Below, piece after piece: positions 63,711 to 64,000 of a stretch of DNA of 64,000 nucleotides. The DNA lies in NCBI RefSeq assembly GCF_900102025.1, contig NZ_FNAU01000005.1:62001-126000 (forward strand), given 5' to 3'. The stretch is from Actinobaculum suis. Its GTDB lineage: Bacteria > Actinomycetota > Actinomycetes > Actinomycetales > Actinomycetaceae. Numbering within the stretch: position 1 is the stretch's first letter; every line of letters begins with the position of its first letter. The notes under the pieces are model-generated. The model did not search any database. It was not told the DNA's origin and was given only the letters and a program-made list of their open reading frames with translations. A program made the translations under genes and the position numbers.

Positions 63711-63746
63711 GCCGGTAACGCGGGCAATGCCGGTAACGCGGGCAAT
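63711..63746. repeat. 18-bp direct repeat, 2 copies
   Basis: GCCGGTAACGCGGGCAAT occurs twice in tandem in the gap between map and the RNase P RNA, followed by GAGTTTGCC/GCAAGCGAAGC simple repeats (63800-63845). Confidence 0.7.
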
Positions 63747-63869
63747 GCGGGTTGCCGAGCCGCAGCTCGCAATGCAGATGCTACTGGCAGGGCGGGCTTG
63801 GCGAGTTTGCCGAGTTTGCCGAGCGAGGCAAGCGAAGCAAGCAAGGTAGGCGTGGCGGGTTTGCCGCGA

Positions 63870-64000
63870 AAGAGCCAGCCTGTACGCCGGGTTCTGTACC
63901 GGGTAGATATTGGCGCCAAGCGCTTATATCTACCCGGTGGCGACCATCCATCTACGTGACTCGTTGCCGTGCCACTGCTCGCGCCGTAGCGCTGTAGCGA
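63870..64000 (-). ncRNA. rnpB: RNase P RNA, 3' part (truncated by window edge)
   Basis: Read on the minus strand, the right end of the window shows GCAACGAGTC, then AGATGGATGGTCGCC, a hairpin with CCGGGTAGATAT / ATATCTACCCGG arms, and ACAGAACCCGGCGTACAGGC. These are the conserved 3' elements of bacterial type A RNase P RNA, the ribozyme that matures tRNA 5' ends. The 5' part lies beyond the window. The 3' end is estimated near 63870 and is not exact. Confidence 0.88.

Noticed and set aside
63661-63870. tRNA gene or small protein between map and rnpB
   Set aside because: Only simple repeats are seen; no cloverleaf with a T-loop consensus could be drawn.

Overview
The window is a chromosomal segment of a GC-rich actinobacterium, probably of the Actinomycetaceae type (Actinomyces/Arcanobacterium/Trueperella-like). 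The evidence is the set of actinobacteria-specific families (DUF3000, DUF3710, DUF4193, SepH, DUF3043, DUF4191, DUF4192, an Rv2175c-type protein, a PknL-type kinase and class II DAHP synthase), the GlnA1/GlnE/GlnA2 cluster, a lysine-rich primary sigma factor, and topoisomerase IV genes beside that sigma factor. Gene order follows two blocks known from Mycobacterium tuberculosis: about Rv2680-Rv2703 (DUF3000, RNase D, TRAM methyltransferase, APC permease, CeoB/CeoC, OB-fold, DUF3710, DUF4193, SigA) and about Rv2173-Rv2225 (polyprenyl synthase, Rv2175c, PknL, AroG, SucB, DUF4191, GlnA1, GlnE, GlnA2, PanB). The genus is an inference. I see no tRNA, CRISPR array, prophage or intact insertion sequence.

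Layout: 1-5 kb has the 3' end of a POT/MFS peptide transporter, a CocE/NonD hydrolase and a FemAB-like protein. 4.5-16.8 kb has DUF3000, an RNase D-like protein, an RNA methyltransferase, the divergent APC permease and CeoBC potassium-uptake regulators, OB-fold/DUF3710, DUF4193, the cell-division protein SepH and a phosphodiesterase. 16.9-26.5 kb has parC, a tandem GNAT, parE, a small zinc-finger-like protein, a DEDDh exonuclease and sigA. 26.9-36.5 kb has DUF4192, polyprenyl synthase, Rv2175c-like, a lytic-transglycosylase-fold protein, a PASTA kinase, AroG and a PPi-type phosphofructokinase. 36.8-48.9 kb has an exonuclease/GIY-YIG fusion, an FKBP lipoprotein, an M20 dipeptidase, DUF3043, small membrane proteins, LpdA and SucB. 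49-61.6 kb has a tryptophanase/tyrosine phenol-lyase, DUF4191, GlnA1, a ribbon-helix-helix regulator with a DUF4097 protein, and the GlnE/GlnA2 operon. The end holds panB, map and the 3' part of RNase P RNA.

Three patterns run through the window. First, about a quarter of the genes have no Shine-Dalgarno sequence but carry a TANNNT hexamer exactly at -12 to -7 from the start codon, as expected for leaderless mRNAs. Second, most long gaps contain a short tandem array of unrelated sequence (16-49 bp period). Third, conserved enzymes carry Ala/Ser/Thr/Gly/Glu-rich insertions built from in-frame tandem repeats (12, 18, 21, 24 or 60 bp). The most system-like locus is the leaderless operon of a HicB-type regulator and a DUF4097 protein, with an inverted-repeat operator inside its promoter (54.16-55.63 kb).
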